Origin: Sarcocystis neurona
Lineage: Eukaryota > Apicomplexa > Conoidasida > Eucoccidiorida > Sarcocystidae
DNA length: 64,000 bases
Assembly (NCBI GenBank): GCA_000727475.1
Contig: KL647288.1
Span: 3,095,604 to 3,159,603, forward strand
Direction: 5' to 3'
Shown here: piece by piece, positions 34,901 to 46,030 of the stretch
Layout: each line of letters starts with the position of its first letter
Position numbering within the stretch: position 1 is the first letter of the stretch
Notes under the pieces: generated by a model
Told to the model about the DNA's origin: nothing
Database searches by the model: none
What the model saw: only the letters and a program-made list of their open reading frames with translations
Position numbers and translations under genes: made by a program

Positions 34901-36102
34901 AGTCGTCATCGAGACGTAGCCGTTCTTCTCACCTTCTCGTCTGCGCCGCCGCAATGCTTCTGCTATTCTGCTGTTGCTGCTGATGTGTTGCCGCTGCTAG
35001 CGCTGTCGCCCAGCTGCAGCTGCTGCTGTGTTCCTGCGGCAGCAGTCGCTTGGCTGCTGCTGCGGCAACTCATGATGCGACCTGCAGCTCAAGCTGCTGC
35101 TGCTAGGGTTTCTGCTTTTAATGCTGCTCGCGTAGCGGTCCATGAACGGGGTTATTACTGCGTTGATACCGCTGCCCCTCCTGTGGCAGTAGTGTCACTG
35201 CTGCTGCTGCCGTGGTGCCTTGTCTACTACTGCCCTTCTCTTTTTGCGCCTGCTGCTCTGCTGTTCTTCTGCTCCCCCGCGGTCCTGCTCCTGCTGTTCT
35301 GCAGGCCTTCTGCTTCTCCTCCTCTGCTCCTGCGGCGGTGCCGCCGCTCCGCTCCCGCTGATGTGCCGCTGTTCTGCTCCTGCTGCCCCGCCGCTGCTTT
35401 GCTCCTGCTGCTCTGTTTCGGCGGGTCTACTCCTGCTCTGCTTCTGCGCTGCTGAGCCTGTTCTGCCGCCGGTGCTCCCCTGCTGCAGTTCTGCTGCTGT
35501 GCTGCTGCTGTGCTGCGCTGCTGCAGTTGAACGCGCAGTTGGTGTCGGAGCTGCACCGGCACGCGTCGACGCTGCGCAAGGTGGCGCCTCCCCCTCCCTT
35601 GGCTCCTCCCTTCCCTGCTGCTGCTGCTGCCGTCCCGTCTTCTTCGTCTTCATCTTCTGCTGCTGCTCCTGCAGCAGGAGCAGCAGGGGCAGCAGGGGCT
35701 GCAGGAGCAACGGGCCCGGCCTCAACAGCTACAACAGCAGCAACAGCGACTGGTTCTTCGCCTGTCCAACGTGCTCTGCTGCCGCCGGCGCGCAGCGTCA
35801 ATCCAGCCGCTCTGCATGCGCTGCCGTTCTCTGCTGCTGTTACTGCGGCGGACCCACGCGCTGCCCCCGCCGGGGGCAGTGCTGCAGCGGTGGAGCTTCG
35901 CCTGCCTGAGCAGCAGCGACAACAGGAGCAGCCCCAGGAGCAGCAACCTCAGCAGCCCCAGCAGCAGCAACAGCCGCAGCAGCAGCAGCAGCCTCAACAG
36001 CAGCAGCAGCAGAAGGAAGCGGTCTCGCTGCCTGCAGCACCAGGGCTCTGGCCTCACACGTGCAGCAGCGCCGACGACGGAGCCACCCCCGCCTCCGGAC
36101 AA
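22918..36102 (+). CDS. N-myristoylated rhodanese-like / pseudo-dual-specificity phosphatase (MK-STYX-like), multi-exon
   Basis: Exons in register: 22918-23455, 23496-23512, 27639-27741, 28646-28800, 29416-29565, 31928-32305, 33598-33717 and 35527-36102 (about 679 residues). It starts MGQACT, a myristoylation signal with a possible palmitoylated Cys5. The rhodanese part (residues about 110-240) reads LVFDCRSRHAFNQEHIHY, then VILYGESETD, then LTGG across three junctions; the usual active-site Cys after 'VVxY' is Gly. The phosphatase part begins GAKVVYQNVEILKHFNIQ, continues VVLNLTTEP, carries a basic low-complexity insertion, then FFEVYDVPYNSAESVDF. Its signature loop is VYDWSGACIAALVVGWFL: HCxxGxxR is replaced, Cys by Asp and Arg by Ile. 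Both domains should be catalytically dead, suggesting a membrane-tethered scaffold. Exon 8 begins NAQLVSELHRHASTL, fitting the last phosphatase helix, then turns Ser/Ala/Gln-rich. The 3' end is unresolved. Confidence 0.
26090..26960. repeat. Large TA/TATC/TG microsatellite block in an intron
   Basis: Almost 0.9 kb of TATATA, TCTATC and GTGTATGTATG words, including two copies of TGTAATACACGTGCCTGCCC (about 26360 and 26455). It lies in the intron before exon 27639-27741 of the rhodanese/pseudophosphatase gene. Confidence 0.
30400..30765. repeat. Two adjacent 27-30-bp tandem arrays in an intron
   Basis: 30415-30525 holds about four copies of a unit made of CTGCTGCTGCTG plus GAAAGCATTC. 30600-30760 holds about six copies of GCAGTTCTTCCACGTCTGCT and variants. 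Both lie in the long intron between exons 29416-29565 and 31928-32305. Confidence 0.
32325..33180. repeat. TA/TG microsatellite block in an intron
   Basis: TATATA and TACACACA words fill most of the intron after exon 31928-32305. Short Tyr/Ile-rich ORFs on both strands are artefacts. Confidence 0.
33720..34560. repeat. Giant polypyrimidine (C/T) tract in an intron
   Basis: Over 800 bp of strongly C/T-biased sense strand directly after exon 33598-33717, dominated by TTCTTC, TCTTTT and TCTCTC words. The complementary strand gives Lys/Glu/Arg-rich ORFs up to 184 codons, which are shadows. Confidence 0.
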
Positions 36103-36405
36103 GTAGGTTTTCCTCGCTTCTTTATTGTATGTATATATTTGTGTGAAGCAGAGGCTCGTATATATCTACTTCTACAGTTGCGAAGAATCGGAGACAGCTG
36201 CCTGTTCTTCCTTCCTAGGGATAGACGTCAAGACTAACATATGAACACGTAGGCAGGCATACGTAGTAAAATGAGGGAACCTGTGTGAGATTGTCACGTT
36301 AAAAAATGTCACTGCTAGAGAAACACACGAGAAGAGGAGAAGAAACATTGACAGTGACAGCAGCAAGAGAGACAGGCGGTCGGGGGGTAACTGTCCGCAA
36401 CGCAG

Positions 36406-36600
36406 CAGCGCACAGACGGCAGCAGCAGCTCCCTCGTCTCTTCTCCCCCCCCCCCTCGCGCGGCAGCAGCAGAGCAGCAGTGCACTACGTCCGCCTTCCC
36501 CGGAGCAGCCGCAGAGCAGCAGCTGCTGCAGCACGACAGGCAGGGATCTAACGCAACGCGCACCCCACACCTCTGCCTGACTCCGGCCGCTGCCAAAGCT
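36406..36600 (+). CDS. Candidate further exon of the rhodanese/pseudophosphatase gene
   Basis: An acceptor (cgcag) at 36405 and a donor (gtgact) at 36601 bracket 65 codons in phase 0, which fits the phase-0 end of exon 35527-36102. The sequence is Ser/Gln/Pro-rich with CAG on the sense strand (starts QRTDGSSSSLVSSPPPP). No domain. It could also be spacer. Confidence 0.
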
Positions 36601-36885
36601 GTGACTGCTGCCGGCGTGCGCCCTGCAGTCGCTGGGTGGTGCTGTCTCTGTCCTGCCGCTGCTGCTGCTCTACTGCTATTGCTCTGCTGCCGTTGCTGCT
36701 GCTGTCCTGCGGTTGCTGCTGCTGTCCTGCCGCTGCTGCTGCTGTCCTGCCGCTGCTACTGCTGTCCTGCGGCTGCTGGTGCTGCAGCTGCACCTTCGGC
36801 TAGGTGCTGCTGTGGGCTTGTGTTGTGTGCGACGTAGCACACTGTAGGGTCGGCGTCGCTCTATACTGACGGCTCTCCAGCAGCG

Positions 36886-38215
36886 ATGAACCTGCAGCAG
36901 TTCTCGCCTCTTGCCGGGGTAGGTCCTACGCATTGTACATCTCTCTGCTCTTCTTAGCTCTATTAGTAAAAAACGGCAGCACTCAACAAGGCATGTTGAT
37001 CGACGGTGCTTTCTCTTGCCGTCACTCTGTATGTGTATGTATGCAGTTCTCTGTACGGACACACTTGAGAAATGTGAGAAAAGACTACAAGGGTAATCTC
37101 TCGTTGTTTCTATCTCTGTGTATCTGTCTATACGTGTGTACACACGTCTACACGTATATATATATATATATGTCACTTCGTATAGTGACCTTTATGTATG
37201 TACATATGTATACATGTGTACAGGTATATACCTGTATATATATATATGTATGTATATGTTACTCTGTGTAGTGATCTCTCCCTCTCTTTCGCTCTGTCTG
37301 TCTGTCTATGTGTATGTACACACGTGTATACATGTATACACGCATATATATATATATATGAGTTACTCTGTACACATATATTTTTTGTGTATCACACGTG
37401 TATATATGTGGGACACGCCACACAGATGGCTCGGTGACTGTGATGCGGGTCGCCCTGCTGCCGCTGTTGCTGTTGCAGCTTCTGCGCGTCTTGCCACGTA
37501 GCTGCTGGTGGTGCTTCTGCCTCTGCCGCTGCTTCGTGCTCCTGTTGCTGCGTGATGCGTCCCCTGCTGCCGTGCGCTTTTTCTGCGGAGTCGTGCATCT
37601 GCTGCTGCTGCCCCTGCTGCTGATCCTGCTGCTGCTGCTGATCCTGCTGCTACTGCTCCTGCTGATGCTACTGCCCCTGCTGCTGCTGCTGCTACTGCTC
37701 CTGCTGCTCCTGCTGTTATTACTGCTCTGCTGTTGCTCCTCCTCCTGCTGCTGCTGTTGCTGCTACGGTTTCTGCTGCTCCTGCTGCTGCTGGTATGACG
37801 TAGATGTTGCTCGTGGGGCACGCGTGTGAGTGGATGTGGGGCTGCTGTGGGTGCCGTCTCTACGCTGCGCATGAACCGTCCTTGTCAGTGCTGCTGCTGC
37901 TGCTTCCTTTTCTTTTTTCCCCCCCGAAGACGTTCACGACTTTTTTTTGGTCGCGTCTTCTGCTGTTTGCAGGAACCTTCTTCGTCGGCAGAAATGCAGC
38001 ACGCCCCAGTGGAACAAGAGGAAGTACGCGGCAGCCGACCCGAAGCAGCAGCAGCAATCGCCAGGGATCCTGCTTTCTCGTATTGTCGCTGCCCGTTTTC
38101 CGCTGCTGCTGCTGCTAGTGCTTTTTCTTCGTTGCCGCCTCTGCCACGTCTGCTGCTCTTGGCTAAATCTTCTCGTGCTGTGTGTACGTGCGTGTGTTGT
38201 ACAGGTGCCTCCTGA
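36886..38215 (+). CDS. Candidate exons: short start exon and Glu/Ser-rich exon
   Basis: At 36886 an ATG opens MNLQQFSPLAG, followed by a donor (gtaggt). At 37973, after a strong pyrimidine-rich acceptor (tttgcag), a phase-0 frame reads EPSSSAEMQHAPVEQEEVRG, then DPAFSYCRCP, and stays open to a stop at 38213-38215. This exon could be the 3' end of the rhodanese/pseudophosphatase gene or part of a separate small gene. The CxC motif hints at a metal-binding end but is too short to name. The TA/TG microsatellite at 37085-37420 would be intronic in either case. Confidence 0.
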
Positions 38216-38439
38216 GCTGTCCTGTTGCTGCTGCTGCTGCCTCCACGGCAGCGCTTCCGTCCGGCTGTTGCTGTGTGGCCGTTTTCTGCGACTGCTGCTG
38301 CTGTGCCGCTCCTACGTTTTCTGCGCTTCTCCCCCCCCTCCGCCCACGAAGTAGCTACGTCGATAACACACACATGCACTTGAAACACACCAGAGGCCTG
38401 CCTCGACCCACACACCACCCACGCGTCATCCTATCTGAA

Positions 38440-40035
38440 TCTTACACGTTGCCTTACACATATAAATATATTTGCATATATGTATACGAGGCTAGCTCTT
38501 TGGATACGGCTCTGCCCATATATATGTATATATGTGTATACATATACACACACATGTACATATATCTACTTATGTACATGACTCTCACTATATGGATATA
38601 CGTATCTGCCTATATATGTACATATGTATATAGTGTATACACGTACACAGCTATGTACCTATATATATATATATATATATGTAGATTTAGGTATATAAGG
38701 GTAACTATATGGATATGCGTATCTGCCCATATATACATATATATGTGTATACATATGTACAGGTACGTACATACGTACAGATAGATATGTGTACGTGTAT
38801 CTGTCCGTCGAGAGACCTGCCTGGATTTAGATACCACCCACGCATCACGTCGTCTGATACTTACACGTGACCCTATACATATATATATATATACCTGGAT
38901 AGATACACGTACTCACTTGCCCCCCTACATACGCATATATATACATGTTTGTATGTATACGTAGGCACACGTCATCACATACAGATGCATATGGATAAAC
39001 GTATCTGCCCATACATATATGTGTATCGGTATGTATAGCAAGGATGTGGAAGGGTGAAGAGCGTGCGCATAGACGCGATGATATATGTGCGTGGTCTGCA
39101 GCAGTTCTACGACAGTTTCCAGAGATAAGCACGTATACGCACGCATATAAATGCACACACATATATATGTCTAGAGGTACAGGGGTAGACAGCTGCCGAA
39201 TAGGTGGATCAATTGCCACAGGAAGCGAAAGAGGTAGGTGTACAGGGCAGCCAGAGAAACCGACACATATACGTGTATACGTGTAAACTTCTACAGGAAG
39301 TTTTAGTCCTCGTATATGCACACAGATACACATATACATCAAGTGTGCACATACATATATAGAGAGAGAGAGGTAAACCGGTGCAGCACCGATGGACAGA
39401 CACACACAGGAAGCAAAACAGGGACGTGTGAAGGGCAGACGGGGAGACACATATGTGCATGTGAGAAGTTTTACAGAAAGGAGGTATGCAGTGGGTGGTC
39501 ACCCGCAGCCGAAGTATGTGACTGACGTATGAGAAGGTGCGTGCCCCCCTGCAAACGTAGCGGAGGACCGCACAGAAGCATGTGCTAGACAGCAGCAAGT
39601 CACAGACGTTATAACATCGATAACAGTGGACAGAAATAGGTAGACATGTACCCACATGAAAATGTATATTGTATACAGAGAGAAAGAGAAGTAGCAACAG
39701 ACTGATAGATATGCATGCACATGTATACACACATATTATATATATAGTGGTATATACATATGTATGCGCATATATGTATATGGGTGCAATAGGTAGACAT
39801 ATGCTATGTGTACATATACATATTTACATAGAGAGAGGGAGAGAGAAGAAAAAACCAGATAGACAGATATATATGTATACTTGTATACATATATATATAG
39901 TATATATATATGTGCACACATACACATGTGTATACGCCAATATACATATATATATTGAGCCACACACATGTAGGGTACACACATGTATGTTATTTATATA
40001 CGTGACCGCCAGTCTACGGTTGTATATACACGCAC
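38440..40035. repeat. TA/TG/CA microsatellite region
   Basis: Several blocks of TATATA, GTATACA and AGAGAG words with short unique spacers. The phrase ATATGGATATGCGTATCTGCC and close variants recur at about 38595, 38710 and 38990, so the block contains a larger degenerate repeat. No coding signal; it separates two + strand genes. Confidence 0.
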
Positions 40036-40174
40036 ATACGAAGAGAAGTGCGTAGCTCTTCGGGCAGCCGTACAAGTGACTTCTTTTTTTCTTCGTGGCT
40101 TCCTCTTCACTGCGTCCTTGCCACCTTCTTCTCAGCTGCTGCGGTGTTGCTGGCTCTCTGTTCGACCTCGACAT

Positions 40175-41762
40175 ATGCAAGCTGTCAGAGTAGCAGGAAA
40201 CGAGGAGGTTTCTCGCGCTGCTGCTGCTGTTGCGGCGACCGTCTGCGTTGCTGCTGTTGCTGTCACTGGTCCTACGGGGCTGCTGCTGCTGCTGTAGCAG
40301 CACCCGTCACGACGGGCCATCCCCCTGCTCTCTACGCTGCTGTGTCGTGCTGCCACCTTCTACAGTACTTTATCGCTGTGCTGCGCGGCTGCCGCTCGGA
40401 TGGGCCTGCCGCTCCAGCTGCTGCTTCTGCGGCTTTGCTGTGGAGGCGTGTCACCAAGCGCTAATGCTGGTTCTAGGTCTCGAGCCGATGCTGCGGCTGC
40501 GCGACGCATGCCGCTGCCCCTTGACTGCCTCCCGCTGGTGTGTGGCTGCCGCCCTTGCTGCTGTTGCTGCTGCTGCTGTTGGTGGGAGTGGTGGTGGTGC
40601 TGCTGCTGCAGCTGCTGCTGCATCAGTCGTCGTCGTAGCGTGTGCGTGTGTGGGTCGTGCAGGTGCTTGAACTTTTGAACGAGTGGCAGCGCGCCATGCG
40701 GGCAGTGCTGCAGCAGCAGCAGGAGGAGGAGGAAGGACCGGGAAACGAGCTGGTGGAGCAGCAGCAGCAGGAGCACATGCGGCGGCAGATGCAGCACAGC
40801 ATAGACGTGCTGCGCCGGATATTATCGAATGTGCTGCAGCACCCGACAGAAGAAAAGTATCGTCGTCTTCGCCTGGTACGAACCTGCCTCGCAGTTGTTC
40901 ACGTCTCTCTGCTGCTACTTCTTATCTCTGCGTGCGCCCCTGCCGCTGGGTTTCTTCGTCTGTCAAAGCTTTTGGTGCTGCTGCTGCCGTCTCGCAGTGA
41001 GCAGCACAAGTGGTAATGACGGTAAACGCACCGCGGCAGCAGTAACCCTTCGAGCTGCCCCAGCACTCTCGCTCTCGCAGCAGCAGCAGCAGCAACACAG
41101 GCAGTAGTCATGCAGCAGCAACATTAGCATTCGGAGCACTAGCAACTGCAATACTAGCAGCAGCGATACTAGCAGCAGCGACACTGGCAGTAGCGATACT
41201 AGCAGCAGCGATATTAGCAGCAGCAATTTTGGCAGCAGCAACACTGGCAGCAGCAATGCTGACAGCTGCAATACTGGCAGCTGCAATGCTGGGAGCGGTA
41301 ACAGTAGCTGCAACATCCGCTGCAGCAGTACAAGGAGCGGCAACCCCTCCGTGAGCAGACTGTCCGCCAGCAGGAACAGCGGCAGGAGAACAGCAGCAAC
41401 GCTTGTAGCAGCAGAAGTGAGTGGAAAAGCCCCTATAGGAACAACATCACTCACAACAGCTGCAGAACCAGCAGCAGCTCCTTCCTCGTGCGACTGGACA
41501 GTCCGTCTTGCTCCTGCTGTGGCTGCCGCACTTGCTGGCCCTGCTGCTGTTGCTGCGGCTGCTGTTGCTGGCGCCGCTGCTGTTACTCGTGCTGCCGCTG
41601 GCGTCGTGGCTGTTGCTGCTGCCGTGACTGTTGTGCGCGCAGGCAAATCGTAAATTCCACGATACGGTGGGCAAGTATTCACAGTTGCTGCGGATCCTTC
41701 TCTACGGTACGGACATATTTTTCGTTTGTGGCACGCATGTCTACAAATTATTGAGAGAATGA
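40175..41762 (+). CDS. Small PUB-domain protein (predicted p97/Cdc48 cofactor)
   Basis: Exons 40175-40207 (tentative, MQAVRVAGNEE), 40663-40875 and 41643-41762 are all in phase 0 and give about 122 residues. Exon 2 has a Gln/Glu-rich coiled stretch and then SIDVLRRILSNVLQHP and EKYRRLRL; exon 3 continues ANRKFHDTVGKY and ends at TGA. This matches the PUB/PUG domain of peptide:N-glycanase, UBXD1 and HOIP, which binds the C-terminal tail of p97/VCP. The conserved Asn of 'LxNxL', the KYR motif and the Asn of 'xNxxF' are present. No transglutaminase, UBX or RING part is visible, so the protein appears to be a free-standing PUB domain. The first exon has an unusual donor (gtttct) and may be wrong; further 5' exons are possible. 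Confidence 0.
41105..41300. repeat. 15-bp tandem repeat in a PUB-gene intron
   Basis: About a dozen copies of a 15-bp unit such as GATACTAGCAGCAGC, with CAG on the sense strand. This is one of the exceptions to the CTG-in-intron tendency. Confidence 0.
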
Positions 41763-42004
41763 CTCCTGCGTGGGTGGAAGAATTATAGATCAATATCTAC
41801 ACATATAGATTTCCATAGAAATTCTGTGTGAAGTGCTACGTACGGGCGTCTGAAGCGGGGAGCTCTATAGTTCGTCGACACACACACATGCACAGACACA
41901 TGTGTAACTCGTGCATGCACAACAGAAGAGTCTAGCAGCTCTTACAAAATCCTCGTGACCACACCAAACGAGGTTGCCCCCGGTATACACCTAATATGCG
42001 AGTT

Positions 42005-43310
42005 CGTTGAAACGCGCAGTAAATAGATATATATATATATATATATACAGAGAGAGGAAGAGAGACACGTACGTAACCCCGTTACCTTGTCCATATACGT
42101 ACATATATGTACGTGTGTGTATATATATTCGATTCGTACCGTTGCTGTGGGGATACACATACATACAAGTTTATGAAGACCCACCCTATATATATATATA
42201 TATAAAGAGAGACAGAGAGGAAAAGATAAGTGCGTAACTCTGTCACCTTGTGTAGACATGTATCTATCTATCTATATATATATGCATATACATATATATA
42301 TATGTATATATATGTGTCCATACAGAAACAAACAGCTCAATTTTTCTTCTCGTTATGTGTAGGTGTGTATGTGTGTGCGTCTCTCTCTAGATACGTATAT
42401 ATATATATATATATATGTACATGCGACGCTGTTGCTGCAGGGGCTTGCTCACGCCACGCTCGCAGTTATACCGCCAGTGAAGACCTAAGCAGCAGCAGCC
42501 CGCAGCAGCACCTTTCGACATATATATATATATATGTATATGTGTATACGTATATATAGATTTATTTATAGACGCAGCAGATATGGACATGGGTGTGAGA
42601 GCGTATGGCGGAGGGGTGTCTCTGTGAACTTGTACCAAGTGACGTAGCTGTCTGCGGTCCTGCAGCGGCCCAGCGTGCCTCGATGCGGCCGGTGACGCGC
42701 GCTCCACAGCAGCGCATGCATTCTGCTCTTTTCCTCCGCAACTTCCTCCTAAAATGACTTGTGCAGTCGACTCGCCACAGCTGGCTCGTGCACGCGCTTG
42801 TCAGCTGTCCTAAATATGCGTGTAGACAGACAGGGAAATAAGTACATATATCTATACCTATATACATATATATACGTGTGCATATATCTGTACACACATA
42901 TGTATATATATCTATATAACTCACTCAGTACACGTGCATCAGCATGCCTCCGCTGTATGTCCTAACATCAATATCTATGTCTGTATATATATATACATAT
43001 ATACATACATATATATATATATATGTATACATAACTACACATATATACACAAACCAATATGTATGTATATACATGTATATGTCTAAATGTCTCGCTGTAT
43101 ATATATATATATATATATGTCCATGCATCTGTATATGCCTATATCTACATTCACATCTATATATATGCGTATCTGTATATGCCCGTATCTCTCTATCTAT
43201 AGATGAGGATAGACGGGTATATCTATATATATATATATGTGTAGGTGTATATGCCCAGATCTACCTGTCTATCTATCTCTCTCTGCGTGTGTATATATAT
43301 GAAAGAGAAT
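42005..43310. repeat. TA/TG/TATC microsatellite region
   Basis: Alternating TATATA, GTATACATA and TATCTATC blocks. A short CAG/CGCTGTTGC-containing spacer at 42420-42520 and a unique stretch at 42600-42830 carry no convincing ORF. Confidence 0.
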
Positions 43311-43504
43311 TGTAGGCTCGGGCGTCCTTGGCGGCGTGATGGTAGGCGTCGTAGGCCTTTGTGTGTATGTTTGTAATAACGGCTGCAGCAAGTTGAAGTA
43401 GCTGGCTCTGCGATAGACGGTACGCAGCATTGCTGAGGGGAACGAGTGCATACCAGGGACGTCACTTACGTATTTATAATAACGTGTTTGTGTCTAAATA
43501 GGCG

Positions 43505-44336
43505 ATGAAAGTCCAGGTACCGGAAGCACAGTATTTTTTGCATGTAAGTGGCAGAACTTCTTTTGCGTGCGCACGTGCTGCTGCAGCGGGGTTCGTTAAA
43601 AACGCGGCTGCAGGCACGCTCGAGTTCCCCCGTGATGCCGGCTTTGCCAAGGTTCAAGCAGTCCTGCTGCTTCTCCCCCCCGCCTCCTCTTCAAGCACTG
43701 CTGCCGACGCCGTTCTGCCCTCCGCTGCTGCTCCTGCTCTTGCCGCTGATCCCGTCGTTGCTGCTTTTCCCCTTCTCGCTGCTGTCCCTCCGAGGATCAC
43801 TCCTGCTGCGCCTGCTGCTGCTTGCGTTGCTGCTGCTTGCGTTGCTGCTGCTGCTCCTGCTGTTCTGGCTCCTGCTGCTGCCGCTCCTGCTGCTGCCGCT
43901 CCTGGTGCTGCCGACCGACACCTCGAGGCACAGCAGCAGCAGCAGCACGCGCAGCAGCAGCACGCGCAGCAGCAGCACGCGCAGCAGCAGCACGCGCAGC
44001 AGCAGCACGCGCAGCAGCAGAGGTCGACAGCCCCTTCTGAAGGGCGTGCAGACCCAACAGCAGTCCGACTGGCCCGCAGCAGCTGCAGCAGATGTACAGG
44101 CGAGTCGGGTAGCAACTACACGACCAGCAGTACGTGGACTGGAGGAAGGAGCAGCCACAGCCCTCACAAGTGCAGCAGGAGCTGTGACGATACCAGCGAA
44201 ACGCTTGCTGAAGCGCGTTAGAGCCGACGAGAGCCACGGAAAGCAGATATTCTGTCGCAGCGGCTGCGTGGTACTCGATGCTGCAGCAGCAGCAGCTGCC
44301 CCACAAAAGAAGTACTATCATGAGCACCCGTATTGA
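43505..44336 (+). CDS. Candidate gene with Gln/Ser repeat, unidentified
   Basis: An ATG at 43505 gives MKVQVPEAQYFLH and then a perfect donor (gtaagt at 43544, phase 0). An acceptor at about 43937 (gaggcacag) would open a phase-0 Gln/His/Ala repeat exon ending at 44221. An alternative frame stays open to 44336 and ends with KRLLKRVRADESHGKQIF and YYHEHPY. The two endings are mutually exclusive and I cannot choose. No family is recognised. Confidence 0.
43935..44028. repeat. 15-bp tandem repeat CAGCAGCAGCACGCG
   Basis: At least five perfect copies. The frames encode (QQQHA)n, (SSSTR)n or (AAARA)n on + and Leu/Val- or Cys-rich text on -. Confidence 0.
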
Positions 44337-44399
44337 CTAGGGCTGCTGCTGCCACGTATAGCAACAGAACTGCACTGCACTTCTGCATGCAGACAGCGG

Positions 44400-46030
44400 C
44401 AGCAGCACGAGTTCCACCCTACACATGAGCAAAAAACGTGGGGCGCAAGAGTTTGCCCGCGTTACTCCTGCGGCCGACCGGCGGCGGCCGAGTTACCACT
44501 GGCAACGGCAGGAACAAGAAGAAAATTGCAAGAAGGAGAGAAAAGAAAAAGCAGCAGAGTGTTCACCAACGAGAGAGAAACACCAGCCAGGTGGATAATA
44601 GCGGAAGGAGCAGCAGCCGCAGCCAGCTTCTCGGTAGAAGACGCAGCCGATGCAGCAGCATAGTTTACAGCAAGAAAGTGGGAGAAGCGGCAGCGACCGG
44701 CAGAAGTGCGCTGCAGAATCGGGAAAGCACTGGCACCGTTCTGAGCAGCACTAGAGAAATGGACACTGCAGCTTAGTTGTAATGCGTGGCGCGCGCTAGT
44801 ACTAGGCGAGACAGGAGCAGCACGTGCTTGCAGGAGACAGTCACAGCAGCAGCACTAGCCGCACAGAGCGGATAACGCGCGTCGTAGGAACAGCAGCAAA
44901 CGTTTGCCTGTTCAGGAACAAAGTAGTTCCACGGCAGTGGCAACGTGCTCCTCAGTGGAGGCAGCCGCGGCAGCTGATTCTCACAAGCTGCTGCAGCTCA
45001 CTTCCTGAGTGGCCAAGCAGAGGCAGAATCTTCGCCACAGACTCGTGCCAGCCGCAGCAGCCCCCACGGCCCCGGCGCCAACACATGATTTTTTATGAGG
45101 CTGGGCGCATACCCAGCAGCGTCCACCGCTTCCTACGTACACTGAGAAGAGCAGTCACTTCCCCCACTGCACTGGCAAAAATCGCGGTTTTGAGCCTGAT
45201 ATGCGTGTGTGTGCATACACATACGTATCGTGTGTATGTGTGCATAAGTGTGTGTGAGTATACGTGTATGTTTATGCATGTTAACGAAGACCGCAGACTA
45301 CACGTAGTGCGCGGCTTCCCGAAAAACATTTCTTTTCGCTGCGCACTGCTTGGTCATGGCTAGATCCGCAACACAGAGCAGCAGCACCAAGAGCAGAAGC
45401 ACGACGAGCAGCAGCACCAGCGGCAGCAGCACCAGCAGCTGCAGCAGCAGCAGGTCTCAAGTTAACAATCTCTACTTGTTTCGCCCTGTGCAGCAGCTCG
45501 TGTGTACAAGGCCAGATCAGCTGCAGACACGTTGCATAACAAGCACACGAATGCGCAGACGTACGCATTGCCGGCAGCACAGGTAGGTATTCTTCCGTGC
45601 AACAAGGGCCATAGACGCATGCAAATTTTACACGTGTAGATGACGCAACGTGTACGTGCGCAGTTGAGCGTCATTCACTTGCGTATAAAATTACATATAT
45701 ATACGTGTATTGTAAATCTGCAGGAAGGTAATATGTGTGCACATGATGCGAGACACTCTTGCATGTGAACCGACACGTGGGCACGTGTATGTCCAGCTGC
45801 ACCTCCACAGCATGAAGCAGCTGCACGCATACGCCCCCAAGAAATATCGTCTGCTGCGCCTCCCTACTGGGAAAAAGGAGCCTCGCAGCAGCACCGTTCC
45901 TCCTCGCTGTTCGCCCTGCTGCTGCGGCCACCTCGCCGTGTGCGCGACGCACATTCGGGGCAGCAATAAACGTCGAAGAACTCTTATGCTGCGCGCCTTA
46001 GGCCGTGCTCACATACCTATACAATCATAA
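44400..46030. other. Coding-like remnants, no gene confirmed
   Basis: Three + frames look partly protein-like: a 57-codon ORF at 44426 (MSKKRGAQEFARVTP); 44824-45363 (with IFYEAGRIPSSVHRFLRTLR); and 45737-46030 (97 codons, with YAPKKYRLLRLPTGKKEP). None has a recognised family or a verified splice link. CAG clusters at 44960-45060 and 45380-45450 are on the + strand. Confidence 0.

Noticed and set aside
42005..43310. Tyr/Ile/His-rich ORFs in microsatellites here and at 2, 4, 7.7, 9, 32.5, 37.2, 38.6 and 39.8 kb
   Set aside because: They arise from TATATA/CACATA words in any frame and strand.
43385..43543. Joining the PUB exon 3 to MKVQVPEAQYFLH by a donor at 41703
   Set aside because: Phase does not fit without a forced acceptor, and read-through to the TGA at 41760-41762 gives a normal PUB C-terminus.
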